From Planctomycetota bacterium (GTDB lineage: Bacteria > Planctomycetota > SZUA-567 > H5-PLA8): DNA of 64,000 nucleotides. Under the pieces are notes generated by a model, which was not told the origin of the DNA, did no database searches, and saw only the letters and a program-made list of their open reading frames with translations. The stretch covers positions 2,141,326 to 2,205,325 of the forward strand of contig JAOSKN010000002.1 of the NCBI GenBank assembly GCA_027493525.1. Direction: 5' to 3'. Positions 1-9,586 of the stretch are shown piece by piece. Every line of letters begins with the position of its first letter. Position 1 is the stretch's first letter. The position numbers were made by a program, and so were the translations under genes.

Positions 1-2
1 CG

Positions 3-941
3 GTCTGCTCGCGCCGCAAGCTCGACGCGAAGGCGCTCAGCGCCAAGCACGGCTCGGAGATCGCCGTCTACAACGATTACAAGAAAATGTGCGCCGACAA
101 AAAGCTCGACATCGTCAGCGTCTGCACGCCGCATCCGTTCCACCCCGAGCAGGTCGAACTGGCCGCGCAGGCCGGGAAGCACCTGATCATCGAGAAGCCC
201 ATCGCGATCGACAAGCCGGGCCTGGACCGCGTCGAGGCCGCGGTCAAGAAGCACAAGATCAAGGCCTGCGTCTGCTTCGAGGTCCGCGTCGCCGGGCAGT
301 TCCAGACCTACCACGCGATGCTTAAGCAGGGCGTCCTCGGGAAGCTCCACTACGGCGAGATCGACTACTACCACGGCATCGGCCCGTGGTATGGGCAGTA
401 CGAGTGGAACAAGAAGAAAGCCTTCGGCGGCAGTTCGCTCCTCACCGCCGGCTGCCACGCCCTCGACGCGCTGCTCTGGCTGATGGGCTCGCAGCCCGTC
501 GAGGTTTGCAGCTACAGCACCCAATCGGCGCACCCTTACTTCAAAGCCTACGATTACCCCACCACCAGCAGCACGCTGATCAAGTTCAAGAACGGCGCGG
601 TGGGCAAGACGGCCAGCGTCATCGACTGCTTCCAGCCCTACCTCTTCAACACCCACCTCTGCGGCAGCGAAGGGAGCATCTGGAACGACAAGTTCCACAC
701 TTCGAAGTTCAAGGGCCTCGACAAGAGCGGCTGGAGCACCCTGCACACGCCGCTGGTGGACAGCGGGGACGTCGCGCACCATCCGTACACGGCGCTCTTC
801 AAGGATTTCATCGAGGCCCTGCGCGCGAACGGGAAACCCATGTTCTCCTTCGAGGAAGGCCTGCTCTCCCACCGCGTCTGCCTGGCCGCGGACCGGAGCG
901 CCGCCGAAGGCCGGCCGGTGAAAGTGAAGGAGCTGGCGTGA
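3..941 (+). CDS. Gfo/Idh/MocA family oxidoreductase (5' end truncated by window)
   Basis: Open frame runs from the window edge (VCSRRKLDAKALSAKHGSEIAVYNDYKKMCADKKLDIVSVCTPHPFHPEQVELAAQAGKHLIIEKPIAID...), with the typical VCTPHPFH...EKPIA dinucleotide-binding segment. Confidence 0.85.
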   Translation, partial: VCSRRKLDAKALSAKHGSEIAVYNDYKKMCADKKLDIVSVCTPHPFHPEQVELAAQAGKHLIIEKPIAIDKPGLDRVEAAVKKHKIKACVCFEVRVAGQFQTYHAMLKQGVLGKLHYGEIDYYHGIGPWYGQYEWNKKKAFGGSSLLTAGCHALDALLWLMGSQPVEVCSYSTQSAHPYFKAYDYPTTSSTLIKFKNGAVGKTASVIDCFQPYLFNTHLCGSEGSIWNDKFHTSKFKGLDKSGWSTLHTPLVDSGDVAHHPYTALFKDFIEALRANGKPMFSFEEGLLSHRVCLAADRSAAEGRPVKVKELA

Positions 942-1061
942 AAGGCAATCGCGGAAGCGCGGCGCGCGCGAAGGACGGCGGGCCGGAATTGGGGCGGCGC
1001 CGGGCCTGATCGGCGCGCGGGCAGGATCCGAATCGCCTTCACGTGCCGCTTGGCACGCGCA

Positions 1062-1098
1062 CTAAAACAAACGGGAGCGGCGTTCCCGCCGCTCCCGC
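1062..1098 (-). terminator. Rho-independent terminator-like hairpin
   Basis: Perfect 11-bp stem CGGGAGCGGCG/CGCCGCTCCCG with TTCC loop (1072-1097). The A-rich tract aaaacaaa on its left gives a T-tract on the minus strand, downstream of the DUF1501 gene. Confidence 0.7.
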
Positions 1099-1125
1099 TG
1101 AAGTCCCGCCTGTCCGCTTGCCGGG

Positions 1126-2427
1126 CTACGCGAGCAGATCCTTGACCGACTCGCCTTCGTTGACGATCTTGATCGGGCGTCCCTGGTCGGAGAAGTTGTC
1201 CTTCTTGTAGTCGATCCCGAGCAGGTCGAACATGGTGGCGTGAATGTCGCCGGGGCGCACGGGCTTGTCCTTCACCGCCGCGCCGCCGTCGTCGCTGGCG
1301 CCGTGGCAATAGCCCTTCTTCGCGCCGCCGCCGGCGAAGAGCGCCGACCAGACGCGCGGGTAGTGGTCGCGCCCGCTGCGGTTGTTGATCTGCGGCGTGC
1401 GTCCGAACTCGCCCGTGCAGACGATCAGCGTCGTCTCCAGCTTGCCGCTCGCCGCGAGGTCCTCGATCAGGTTCCCCAGGCCGCGGTCCAGCCGGCCGCT
1501 CAGCCGCGGGATGCTCTCCTTGAACGCGTCGTTGTGCGTGTCCCAGCCGCCGAGCGACACCTCGCAGAAGCGCACCCCGGCCTCGACCAGCCGCCGCGCG
1601 ATAAGGCAGCTCTTGGCGAACCCGTCGTTTCCGTAGCGCTGCACCACCGCGGGGTTCTCGTTCTTCAGGTCGAAGGCCTTGACCGACTCGCTGTACATGA
1701 GCTGGATCGCGTCGTTGAAGTGACCGCCGTAATCGTCCACCGCCTGCCCGCGCTTCTGCACCGCGAAGGGGCCGTCCAGCGAGCGGAGCAGTTGCATGCG
1801 GTTGTTGTAGCGCTGCTGCGGCACCCCGTCCGGGCGGACCAGGTTGCGCACCGGGTTGTTCGGGTCGCCGATCTGGAACGGCGCGACCTTCGCGCCCAGG
1901 AACCCCGCGCCCCAGGAACTGCCGCCGATGGAGATGTACGCGGGCAGGTCCGCGTTCTTCTTGGGCAGCTCGCTGATGGCCAGCGAACCCAGGCTGGGGT
2001 GCTTGATGCTCGCCAGCGGCTTGTACCCCGTGTGCATCTCGTAGGTCGCGCGCTCGTGGCTGCCTTCCTTGCTGGTCAGCGAGCGGATCAGCGTCGCGTG
2101 CTTCATGTTCCGCGCCAGGATCGGGAAGTGCTCGCTGATCTGGATCCCGTCGGCCGAGGTATCCATCGGCTTGATCGGCCCGCCGTTGGCGTGGCCGGGT
2201 TTGGGATCCCATGTGTCGATATGGCTGGGGCCGCCGGCCAGCCAGACCAGGATCACCGAATCGCAGCGGCCCGCCCCGGCCAGCGCGTCGGCGCGGAGCA
2301 GGTCCAGCATGCTCAGGCCCATGAACGAGAAGACGCCGGCCTTCAGGAAGCTGCGCCGACCCAGGCCGTTCTGGCCGTCGCAGTCGATGCAACCCTTGGA
2401 GGTTCCCGTCGCGCGCGGTGTCGCCAT
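1126..2427 (-). CDS. DUF1501 domain-containing protein (Tat-type N-terminus)
   Basis: RRSFLKAGVFSFMGLSMLDLLRA signal; VILVWLAGGPSHIDTWDPKPG; CTGEFGRTPQINNRSGRDHYPRVWSALFAGGG. Confidence 0.9.
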   Translation of the reverse strand: MATPRATGTSKGCIDCDGQNGLGRRSFLKAGVFSFMGLSMLDLLRADALAGAGRCDSVILVWLAGGPSHIDTWDPKPGHANGGPIKPMDTSADGIQISEHFPILARNMKHATLIRSLTSKEGSHERATYEMHTGYKPLASIKHPSLGSLAISELPKKNADLPAYISIGGSSWGAGFLGAKVAPFQIGDPNNPVRNLVRPDGVPQQRYNNRMQLLRSLDGPFAVQKRGQAVDDYGGHFNDAIQLMYSESVKAFDLKNENPAVVQRYGNDGFAKSCLIARRLVEAGVRFCEVSLGGWDTHNDAFKESIPRLSGRLDRGLGNLIEDLAASGKLETTLIVCTGEFGRTPQINNRSGRDHYPRVWSALFAGGGAKKGYCHGASDDGGAAVKDKPVRPGDIHATMFDLLGIDYKKDNFSDQGRPIKIVNEGESVKDLLA

Positions 2428-2471
2428 GGTTCAATCCCTTTCGTTGCCCGGTCCCGCCCGGTTTCCGGAGC

Positions 2472-4847
2472 CTATTTGATGAACATGAACTCGCGGGTGT
2501 TCATCAGCGCCCACAGCAGGTCCTCGACCTGCGGCTTGGACCCGCTGCCGATGTAGCCGCGGGCGATGCCCATTTCCGTTTGCGTGGGGTAGCGCGAAAG
2601 CGTGCGCAGGTACAGCAGGTTCACGATGTCCGCCCCGTTGAACTTGCCCGAGGTCAACTGCTCGACGGCATAGCCCGACTTGTCGAGCCGCGCCGCGTCG
2701 TTGATCGAGCCCCCGTTGAAGAGCTCCAACGCCTGCGTGATCGAGACGTTGCTGTCGCGCTCCACCATGAGCTGCTCGCGGTCCGACTGGTTAAAAGCGT
2801 GCAGGAAGGTCCCCGAGCGCGCCGGGGTCGCGACCTCGTAGGCCCACGTCCCGCCGCCCTTCGCCGGCAGTTCGGCCACGCGCGCCCCTTGCGGCGGCGT
2901 GAGCACCTTCGGCGCCGGCTTCTGCCCCGAGGCGACCAGGATCGAGTCGTAGATCTGCTCCGCCGACATCCGCCGCAGCCGGCGGTGGCTGAACAGCTCC
3001 TCGTCGGCCTTGTTGGATTTGTTCGGCATGCTGCTGCGCTGGTAGGTGTTCGAATTGAGGATCAGGCGCAGCACGGCCTTGTTGTCGAACTTCGCCTTGA
3101 CCAGCTCGTCGGCCAGCAGCGCGAGCACTTCGGGATGCGACGGCGGGTTCTTGCGCCGGAAGTCGTCCACCGGATGCACCAGGCCGCGCCCGAAGAGGTG
3201 CGCCCAGAGCCGGTTGGCCTGCACCTCCGCGAACTGCCGCGAGCCGGCCAGGAAGCCCGCCAGCGCCTCCCGTCGCGAGCCCTTGCCGTCGAATTTCTTC
3301 TCTTTCTCCCAGGGGAAGACCGCGTTGGCCCGCCCCCCGCCAACCTCGCTCGGCATCGAGTACTCGCCGCTGTCGCTCTCGTACACCCAGTTGACCCGGT
3401 AGCGGCCCAGCAACTGGCCCAGGCGCTCGCTGGTGTCTTTCCCGCCGGCCTTCTCCACCTCGTCCATCATGCGCTTGATGATGTCGCCACCGGCCGGGGG
3501 CTTCTCGCCGTAGGCCAGCTTGTCGTCGGCGGCCTTGTTCTTCTTCAGCTCCTCGGCGCGCGCTTTGGCCAGTTCCGCCAGTTTCTTGTCCGCCTCCTCG
3601 GAGTACTTCTTCACCATCGCCGCGACGTTCTTGTAGTAGTCGTCGCCCATGCCGTCCTTGACTCGGGAGACGGTCGAAAGGTCGTCGCGTTCCACGTGCG
3701 TCCGCGGGCCGAAGAAAGCCATCAGGCTGTGGAAGTCGGACTGCTCCCACACGTCGAAAGGATGGTCGTGGCATTGCGCGCAGGCCATGCGCGTGCCCAT
3801 GAAGACCGTCGCCGCCGTGTTCACCGTCTCGATCCGCTCGCGGCCGTCCCGCAGATAGAAATTAACCGCCCCGTTCAGGTTCGCCCGGCCCGTCGCCGTG
3901 AGCAGCTCCGCCACGAACTGGTCGTAGGGCATGTTCTTCGCGAGCGCGCCGTGGATCCAGTTGCGGTACGTCCTCGGGATGGTGCCTTCTTCCTGCGGCG
4001 CGTCGGTGTGCTCGCGGAGCAGGTCGCCCCAGAGCACCGTCCAGTGGTCGGCGTAGCGCGGATGCGCGAGAACCTTGTTGACCAGTTGCGCGCGCTTGTC
4101 GCTCGCCGGGTCCGCCACGAAGACCTGCACGTCCTCGGAGGCCGGAATCACCCCCAGCACGTCCAGGTACAGCCGCCGGATGAACTCGTCGTCCGTGCAG
4201 CGCGGCGAAGGCGGCAAGTTGTCGGCCTTCAGCCGCTCCATGACGTATTTGTCGATCGGGCTGAGGATCTCGAAGTCCGCGTTCGACCAGTACCCCTTGA
4301 CCTCGACCTCCGTCGGGGGCTTCTCGTCGGGCTTGTGGACCTGCGGCGCCACCACGTTCATCATCGAGGCCACCACCGCGTTCGGCGCGCGCTCGGCCGG
4401 CGCGGCCGTCGTGGCGCCCGCCGAGACCCCCGAAGCCGGCGCCGCCGGCGTTTCCTTCAGTTTCGGCAGCAGCGGAAAACACTTCTCCTTGTAGACCTTC
4501 ATGTCCAGCTTCGCGACTTCCTCGAATTCCTTCTCGGCCAGCGCCGGCAGGCCCTTGTCCAGCGCGTACTTGCCCAGCTCGAAGCGGGCTTCCGCGTTCG
4601 TCAGGTCCGCCAGCGCGCGTTTGCACTGAAACAGCGCTTTCGCGTCAAGGAACGAGGCCGGAATCGTCTGCTTGCCCTTCGTTGTCTCGATCACCACCTC
4701 GTTCGCGTCAAGCTTCAGCACGCGGCCGCGTACCGCGCCTCCTGGAATATCGATCGTGACGTTCTCGGCGGCATGCGTATTAACCAAGGTGAGCAGCAGG
4801 AGGGAGCCAAGGACGAGGCGTACCGGTGTGCGAAGCGATAGAGTCAT
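2472..4847 (-). CDS. DUF1549/DUF1553 domain-containing secreted protein
   Basis: CAQCHDHPFDVWEQSDFHSLMAFFGPRT, FGRGLVHPVDDFRRKNPPSHPEVLALLADELV, C-terminal LMNTREFMFIK. Start taken at the internal Met preceding a signal peptide. Confidence 0.9.
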   Translation of the reverse strand: MTLSLRTPVRLVLGSLLLLTLVNTHAAENVTIDIPGGAVRGRVLKLDANEVVIETTKGKQTIPASFLDAKALFQCKRALADLTNAEARFELGKYALDKGLPALAEKEFEEVAKLDMKVYKEKCFPLLPKLKETPAAPASGVSAGATTAAPAERAPNAVVASMMNVVAPQVHKPDEKPPTEVEVKGYWSNADFEILSPIDKYVMERLKADNLPPSPRCTDDEFIRRLYLDVLGVIPASEDVQVFVADPASDKRAQLVNKVLAHPRYADHWTVLWGDLLREHTDAPQEEGTIPRTYRNWIHGALAKNMPYDQFVAELLTATGRANLNGAVNFYLRDGRERIETVNTAATVFMGTRMACAQCHDHPFDVWEQSDFHSLMAFFGPRTHVERDDLSTVSRVKDGMGDDYYKNVAAMVKKYSEEADKKLAELAKARAEELKKNKAADDKLAYGEKPPAGGDIIKRMMDEVEKAGGKDTSERLGQLLGRYRVNWVYESDSGEYSMPSEVGGGRANAVFPWEKEKKFDGKGSRREALAGFLAGSRQFAEVQANRLWAHLFGRGLVHPVDDFRRKNPPSHPEVLALLADELVKAKFDNKAVLRLILNSNTYQRSSMPNKSNKADEELFSHRRLRRMSAEQIYDSILVASGQKPAPKVLTPPQGARVAELPAKGGGTWAYEVATPARSGTFLHAFNQSDREQLMVERDSNVSITQALELFNGGSINDAARLDKSGYAVEQLTSGKFNGADIVNLLYLRTLSRYPTQTEMGIARGYIGSGSKPQVEDLLWALMNTREFMFIK

Positions 4848-5081
4848 CGTAAGGCCTCCTGTGCCCACTGCCCTCATTCGACGGGCAAGCCCTGCACGCT
4901 GCGAGCCGGCAAGTCATCGTGAGCCTTCTGGTTACATGACAAATTTTCACCTGTTTTGATGCAGAATTTTACCGAAAACCTAACGCCGCTATTTCTTTGG
5001 GATCGACCTTGGCCAACGAGGTTAACTGCATTCTAAACGGAAGCTGGCACCAAAAAGGTTCAGCTTCTTTTAGTGCACTGC

Positions 5082-5110
5082 ACTTGTGCAACATGCAGTG
5101 CGCTCTTCAC
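5082..5110. other. Inverted repeat in AT-richer intergenic region
   Basis: GCACTGCA...TGCAGTGC, 8-bp arms, between the DUF1549 start and lgt. Confidence 0.4.
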
Positions 5111-5260
5111 TTATGGAAGTGGCCTAAGCCACGTACACCGGGAAATCAAGGCTTGAAAAACTTGCACTTGTGCGTCCATGCTTTTCATAGGCCTTCCGAG
5201 AAAACCCCACCCAATTCATACCTAATCTCAAGAGAGATCATAGCGCTCATGACTGAGAAG

Positions 5261-6271
5261 TCAGGGGGCTTCCGGGGTCGCGTGGGCGGCTGCCTGGAAC
5301 TTGATCCTGCGTCTACGCCAGTAAAGGATCCAGGCCGCTCCCAACACCATAAGCCCCAGCCCGATCCATTGGGCGATGCTGAGCGTAGCGGAAAGGTGCG
5401 GGAAGGCCGCGCCGGTGTCCGCGCGCAGGAACTCCTCGAAGAAGCGCGTCGTTCCGGCCATCACCAGCATCAACCCCAGCACCTGCCCGTCGTAGCGCCG
5501 GCGCGGCCAGAACGAATATAGGAAGCCCGCCGTCAGCGCGGCGCTGAGCGCCCCATAAAGCTGGGTTGGATGGACCGGGAGGCTGTGCGCGGCGCCGAGC
5601 GGCAGCCCGCCACGCAGGACCTGGTCGGCATAGGGAGGGCTGTCCGGACCGAAGACGAGCCCCCAGTCGCACGTCCGCCCCCAGCAGCAGCCGCGCATCA
5701 GGCATCCGATCCGCCCCAGCGCCTGTCCCGCGATCAGGCACGGCGCCAGCAGGTCCAGGAACGGCAGCACCGGGATGCGGTAGCGCCGGCAGAACCACGC
5801 CGCGGCGGGGATTACCGCCAGAAACGCCCCGTAGAAGACCAGCCCGCCTTCCCAGAGCTTGAAGACGTCGTAGAGCGCTTCCGGCCCTCGCGGCCCGAGG
5901 GGATTGAAGGCGTCCCAATGGTCGATGACAAAGAAGAGCCGCGCGCCGGCCAGCCCGCTGACGACTCCCAGCACGCCCATGTCGGTGATCTGTTCGGGGT
6001 CAACTCCGATCAGGCGGCAGCGGCTGCGGGCCATGACCACGCCCAGCAGGAAGCCGCAGAGGATCAGCGTGCCGTAGCCGTATACCGGGAGTTTCGCCGC
6101 GAGCCACCCGTTCCAGGCGCCCAGGCCCAGGCCCGCGGCCAGGCCCAGCGCCGCGCCCGCAAGAATCCGCCCGCGCCCGGCGTCCTTGCCCGCCGCCAGG
6201 GTTGCGCCCAGCGAGAGGCCCATCGTCGCCATCAGCAGCCAGCCGGGAATCTCAAGGAAGATGGGCCACAT
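5261..6271 (-). CDS. lgt: Prolipoprotein diacylglyceryl transferase
   Basis: GRIGCLMRGCCWGRTCDWGLVFG and VHPTQLYGALSAALTAGFLYSF motifs, multiple TM segments. Confidence 0.9.
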   Translation of the reverse strand: MWPIFLEIPGWLLMATMGLSLGATLAAGKDAGRGRILAGAALGLAAGLGLGAWNGWLAAKLPVYGYGTLILCGFLLGVVMARSRCRLIGVDPEQITDMGVLGVVSGLAGARLFFVIDHWDAFNPLGPRGPEALYDVFKLWEGGLVFYGAFLAVIPAAAWFCRRYRIPVLPFLDLLAPCLIAGQALGRIGCLMRGCCWGRTCDWGLVFGPDSPPYADQVLRGGLPLGAAHSLPVHPTQLYGALSAALTAGFLYSFWPRRRYDGQVLGLMLVMAGTTRFFEEFLRADTGAAFPHLSATLSIAQWIGLGLMVLGAAWILYWRRRRIKFQAAAHATPEAP

Positions 6272-6454
6272 CGGAGGTCCTTCGGGTCTTGCGCGGCTTC
6301 AACCGGAACACACTGTATCTGATTTCGCGCCGCGCGTCTGCGAACTCCGGAATCCCCGCCGCCTCGGGGGGCGAAAGGTGCGTAGGCGAGAGGGTGGAAG
6401 GGAGCCGGTGTCCTGCCGGAGAATGTCGAAGAGCGCGAAGGCTCGCGCGGGCGC

Positions 6455-8173
6455 TCAGCTCCCGCCCAGGCGTTCAAAGAGCGGGAAGCCTTCCAGGTGC
6501 CCGCGAATCAGGCGCGCCAGCAGCCGCGCGCCGCGGGGGCTTCCGCCGGGGAGCAGGCGCACGCGGGGAAGGCCGGTCTGGCGCAGCGCGTCGAGGACTT
6601 CGCGCCAAGCCGAGGCGTCGGGCTCGCGCCCCAGCGGGGCCTTGAGCGCCAGGGCGGAGGGCTCGTCGAAGAGCCCCGCGACGGACTTCAGGAAATCGAC
6701 GCGCTCGCCCAGGTCCGCCACGCCGGGGCTGACGCGCAATTCCAGACCCACTTCGTACGAGCCCAGCGGGTCCAGCGTCGCGCCGTCCTGCGCGAGGAAG
6801 ACCCCGTCCTGCGCCCACAGGGCGGCGGCGGCGGTGCGCGGAGCGCCGGCGATGAGCGCGAGGTTCAGGCCGGTCTCCTCGCGCAGCGTGCTCACGACGC
6901 CGTGAAGGGCCGAGGCCAGCGTCGCGGCGCCCGCGCGCAGGGTCGGGCTCGGGGCGGCATGCGCGAAGGGCTCCCGCGCCAGCCAGGCCGCGGCGTTCCA
7001 CAGGCCCGCGGGGACCAGCGGCAGCTCGCGCCCGCGGATCGGCGAGCGCCCGAAGTACTCCTCGCGCTCGCGGTGCGCCTGCGCGGCCAGCGCGACGAGC
7101 TGCGTCAGACGCAGCGTGGCTTTCTGCGGGTCGCGGATCGCCTCGCGGATCAGGAGGCCTCCGACGTTGAGCGTGATCGGGAGGCTGCGCACGACCGGCC
7201 GGTGCGACCGCTCCAGGCTCGGGGCGACCGTCACCAGGACCAGTTCGGCCTGCGCCCCCGGCGGGTCGGGCGCCTCGGGATCCGCGGCGCTCGCCCCGGC
7301 CAGCGCCTCCGCCAGGGCGGCGACGCGTTCGGGCCCGTCGGCGCGGACCCACAGCGGCTCGCGCCCCGGGGCGCGCAGCCGCCCGCGGCCCTCGGCGCCG
7401 AGCGGGTCGGCGGCGCGGTCGTCGCCTTGGAGCTCGGCGGCGGGTTCCGGCGAGGCCGGATACGGCGCCAGGCCCAGCAGGTTGCCCCGCGCGGCCAGCG
7501 CGACTTCGTCCGAGTGCACCGCCTGGAGCCAGAAGGCCTCCAGCGCCGGGCCGTCGTGGGGGAGCGGGCAGCCGCGCGCGGCCAGCGCGTCCCAGCGTTC
7601 GGCCAGCGGCGCGAAGCTCGCCGCCACCCGCCGCGCCGCGTAGCGCCGCGCGTCCATCGCGCGCTGCTGCAGTTCGAGGACCGCGAGCGCGTGGACGAGC
7701 GCCGCCGAGCCGCGTTCGACGCCCAGCGCGACCAGCTTCCGTTCGACCTGCCGCGAGATCTCGCCGGCCGGGTCGGCCGCGATCCCGCTCCCGCGCAGGG
7801 ACTCGATCAGCCGGCGCCGGTCCCACGGCGAGCCTTCCGGCGCGTGGCCGTCGGTAAGACGCAGGCTCCAGAGCAGCGAGGCCGCCGCGCGCGCGTGCTC
7901 GGCGTAAGCGTCGGCGACCGCGTGGTGCCCGGTCTCGCGCAGCAGCTTCACGGTCAGCTCGCGGACATCGGCGGTGCTCGGCGTCGCCCCGTACTCCTGG
8001 GCCAGGAACTCGCAGGCCGCGCGCGCGATCTCCTCCCCGAAGGACTTGGCCTCCGCCGAGGACGCCTGCGCGCCGCAGGCCAGCGCGGCGCGCGCGAGCG
8101 AGCGGACGAGGCGCAGCGGGTTAAAGGCCACCAGCCGCCCGTCGTACTTGCGTACCGCGTCGGGTTTCCGCAT
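6455..8173 (-). CDS. ATP-cone domain protein with distant anaerobic ribonucleotide reductase (NrdD)-like C-terminus
   Basis: N-terminal ATP-cone (VRKYDGRLVAFNPLRLVRSLARAAL...TADVRELTVKLLRETGHHAVADAYAEHAR), a second cone-like segment, then SLPITLNVGGLLIREAIRDPQKATLRLTQLV and LREETGLNLALIAG resembling NrdD; no glycyl-radical motif seen. Confidence 0.6.
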   Translation of the reverse strand: MRKPDAVRKYDGRLVAFNPLRLVRSLARAALACGAQASSAEAKSFGEEIARAACEFLAQEYGATPSTADVRELTVKLLRETGHHAVADAYAEHARAAASLLWSLRLTDGHAPEGSPWDRRRLIESLRGSGIAADPAGEISRQVERKLVALGVERGSAALVHALAVLELQQRAMDARRYAARRVAASFAPLAERWDALAARGCPLPHDGPALEAFWLQAVHSDEVALAARGNLLGLAPYPASPEPAAELQGDDRAADPLGAEGRGRLRAPGREPLWVRADGPERVAALAEALAGASAADPEAPDPPGAQAELVLVTVAPSLERSHRPVVRSLPITLNVGGLLIREAIRDPQKATLRLTQLVALAAQAHREREEYFGRSPIRGRELPLVPAGLWNAAAWLAREPFAHAAPSPTLRAGAATLASALHGVVSTLREETGLNLALIAGAPRTAAAALWAQDGVFLAQDGATLDPLGSYEVGLELRVSPGVADLGERVDFLKSVAGLFDEPSALALKAPLGREPDASAWREVLDALRQTGLPRVRLLPGGSPRGARLLARLIRGHLEGFPLFERLGGS

Positions 8174-8271
8174 CGCCCTTGATCCGTTGCGCAGGTGAGG
8201 AAAATCGTACCGCGGTAGCGTATGCCCTGCGCCGGGGCACGCAACAGGGTTCATGCGCAAAGGGCCTGGCG

Positions 8272-8748
8272 CTACGCGTCCGGTTTATCGCTCTTGCGCC
8301 CTTTCAGGAACTCCTCCAGCACGTCCATGAACTCGCTGGCGTCCTTGAACTCCTTGTAGACGCTGGCGAAGCGGACGTAGGCGACCTGGTGGAGCTTGCG
8401 CAGTTCGCGCATGATCAACTCGCCGAGAAACTTCGAGGGCACCTCCCGGTCGAACTGCTCGAAGGCCTCGGCCTCCACGTCGGCGGTCACCTTGTCGATC
8501 TGCTCGGCGGAGATCGGGAGGTTCCAGCACGCGCGCTCGATGCCGCGGCGCAGCTTCTCGCGCTCGTAGGGCACGCGCCGGCCGTCCTTCTTGATCACGC
8601 GCAGCGGGTTCTCCTCGATGCGCTCGTAGGTGGTGAAGCGGCGCGCGCAGGCGAGGCACTCGCGGCGGCGGCGGATCACCGCGCCGTCCTCGCTGGAACG
8701 ACTGTCGACGACCTTGTCCTGGTCCACGCGGCAGAACGGGCAGCGCAT
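8272..8748 (-). CDS. nrdR: Transcriptional repressor NrdR
   Basis: MRCPFC...DSRSSEDGAVIRRRRECLACARRFTTYERIEENPLRVIKKDGRRVPYEREKLRRGIERAC zinc ribbon plus ATP-cone. Confidence 0.97.
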   Translation of the reverse strand: MRCPFCRVDQDKVVDSRSSEDGAVIRRRRECLACARRFTTYERIEENPLRVIKKDGRRVPYEREKLRRGIERACWNLPISAEQIDKVTADVEAEAFEQFDREVPSKFLGELIMRELRKLHQVAYVRFASVYKEFKDASEFMDVLEEFLKGRKSDKPDA

Positions 8749-8897
8749 GAGGGGCCTCGGATGGGGGAAGAAGGCAGGGCTGGGATAGCATACCCGGCGG
8801 GGAGCGTCAAGGCGGCGGGCCGCCGCGGGCCTCATGGCGCGCGCCGGACCGGACGATACCATGGATGGGAGCCGTACCGTCCCGGGAGGGCGACGCC

Positions 8898-9431
8898 GTG
8901 AACGTTCGCGTAGGTGTCCCGTTCGTCCTGTTCCTGGCGCTCGGGCTGCCGGGCGCGCGCCTGGGCGCCGAGGACGCCGCGCCGGCCGCCGAGGGCCCGA
9001 CGCCCGAACTCCGCCTCGCTTCGCCCCAGGATGCCGCGCGCGTGGCCAAGGACCTCTCGATCCGCCGCCTCGGCGAAGGGCCCTGGGCCGACGCCTTGAT
9101 CGCCATGCGCAAGAAGTACGACAACTGGGCCGAGGGGCGCCGCCACGAAGGCCGCGACGACGACATCGGCCGTTACCTCAACGACCAGCTCGTGATCCTC
9201 GCCTTCCGCGCCCTGGGCGGCCGCGTGGAGGCGCTCCAGGAAGGCGCGCTCTGGCTCTCCTTCTATCCGTCCTGCCGCCAGCCCCTGCCCGAACTTGTCA
9301 CCGACTTCCTCAAGCGCCACCAGGATTCCGTCAACGGCGTCCTCGGCGCCTTCGACTGGGAGAAGGCTTCGGCCTACGTGAAGGCCAAGCAGTGGAAGAA
9401 GGACGCCGAGGAGAAGGGCAGGAAACCGTAG
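8898..9431 (+). CDS. Hypothetical secreted protein
   Basis: Short ORF with signal-peptide-like start (GTG start inferred, NVRVGVPFVLFLALGLPGARLGAED); no recognised domain. Confidence 0.5.
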   Translation: MNVRVGVPFVLFLALGLPGARLGAEDAAPAAEGPTPELRLASPQDAARVAKDLSIRRLGEGPWADALIAMRKKYDNWAEGRRHEGRDDDIGRYLNDQLVILAFRALGGRVEALQEGALWLSFYPSCRQPLPELVTDFLKRHQDSVNGVLGAFDWEKASAYVKAKQWKKDAEEKGRKP

Positions 9432-9520
9432 GTACCCTGCGGTGAACGGCGAACTGCCCAACGGAAACTGCCATAGTTGCGAGAATTCTTCCCTTTGAAG
9501 GTCGATACGGAGGAATCGCT

Positions 9521-9551
9521 CCCAGAACCCAGAACCCAGAACCCAGAACCC
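9521..9551. repeat. Period-7 tandem repeat (CCCAGAA)x4
   Basis: cccagaacccagaacccagaacccagaacccc. Confidence 0.95.
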
Positions 9552-9586
9552 CTTTCGCTACATCCTTCGCGTCTCAGCGGTGAGCT

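Noticed and set aside
2418-4841. 807-aa plus-strand ORF
   Set aside because: Shadow of the DUF1549/DUF1553 gene; H/R/V-rich with no recognisable domain.
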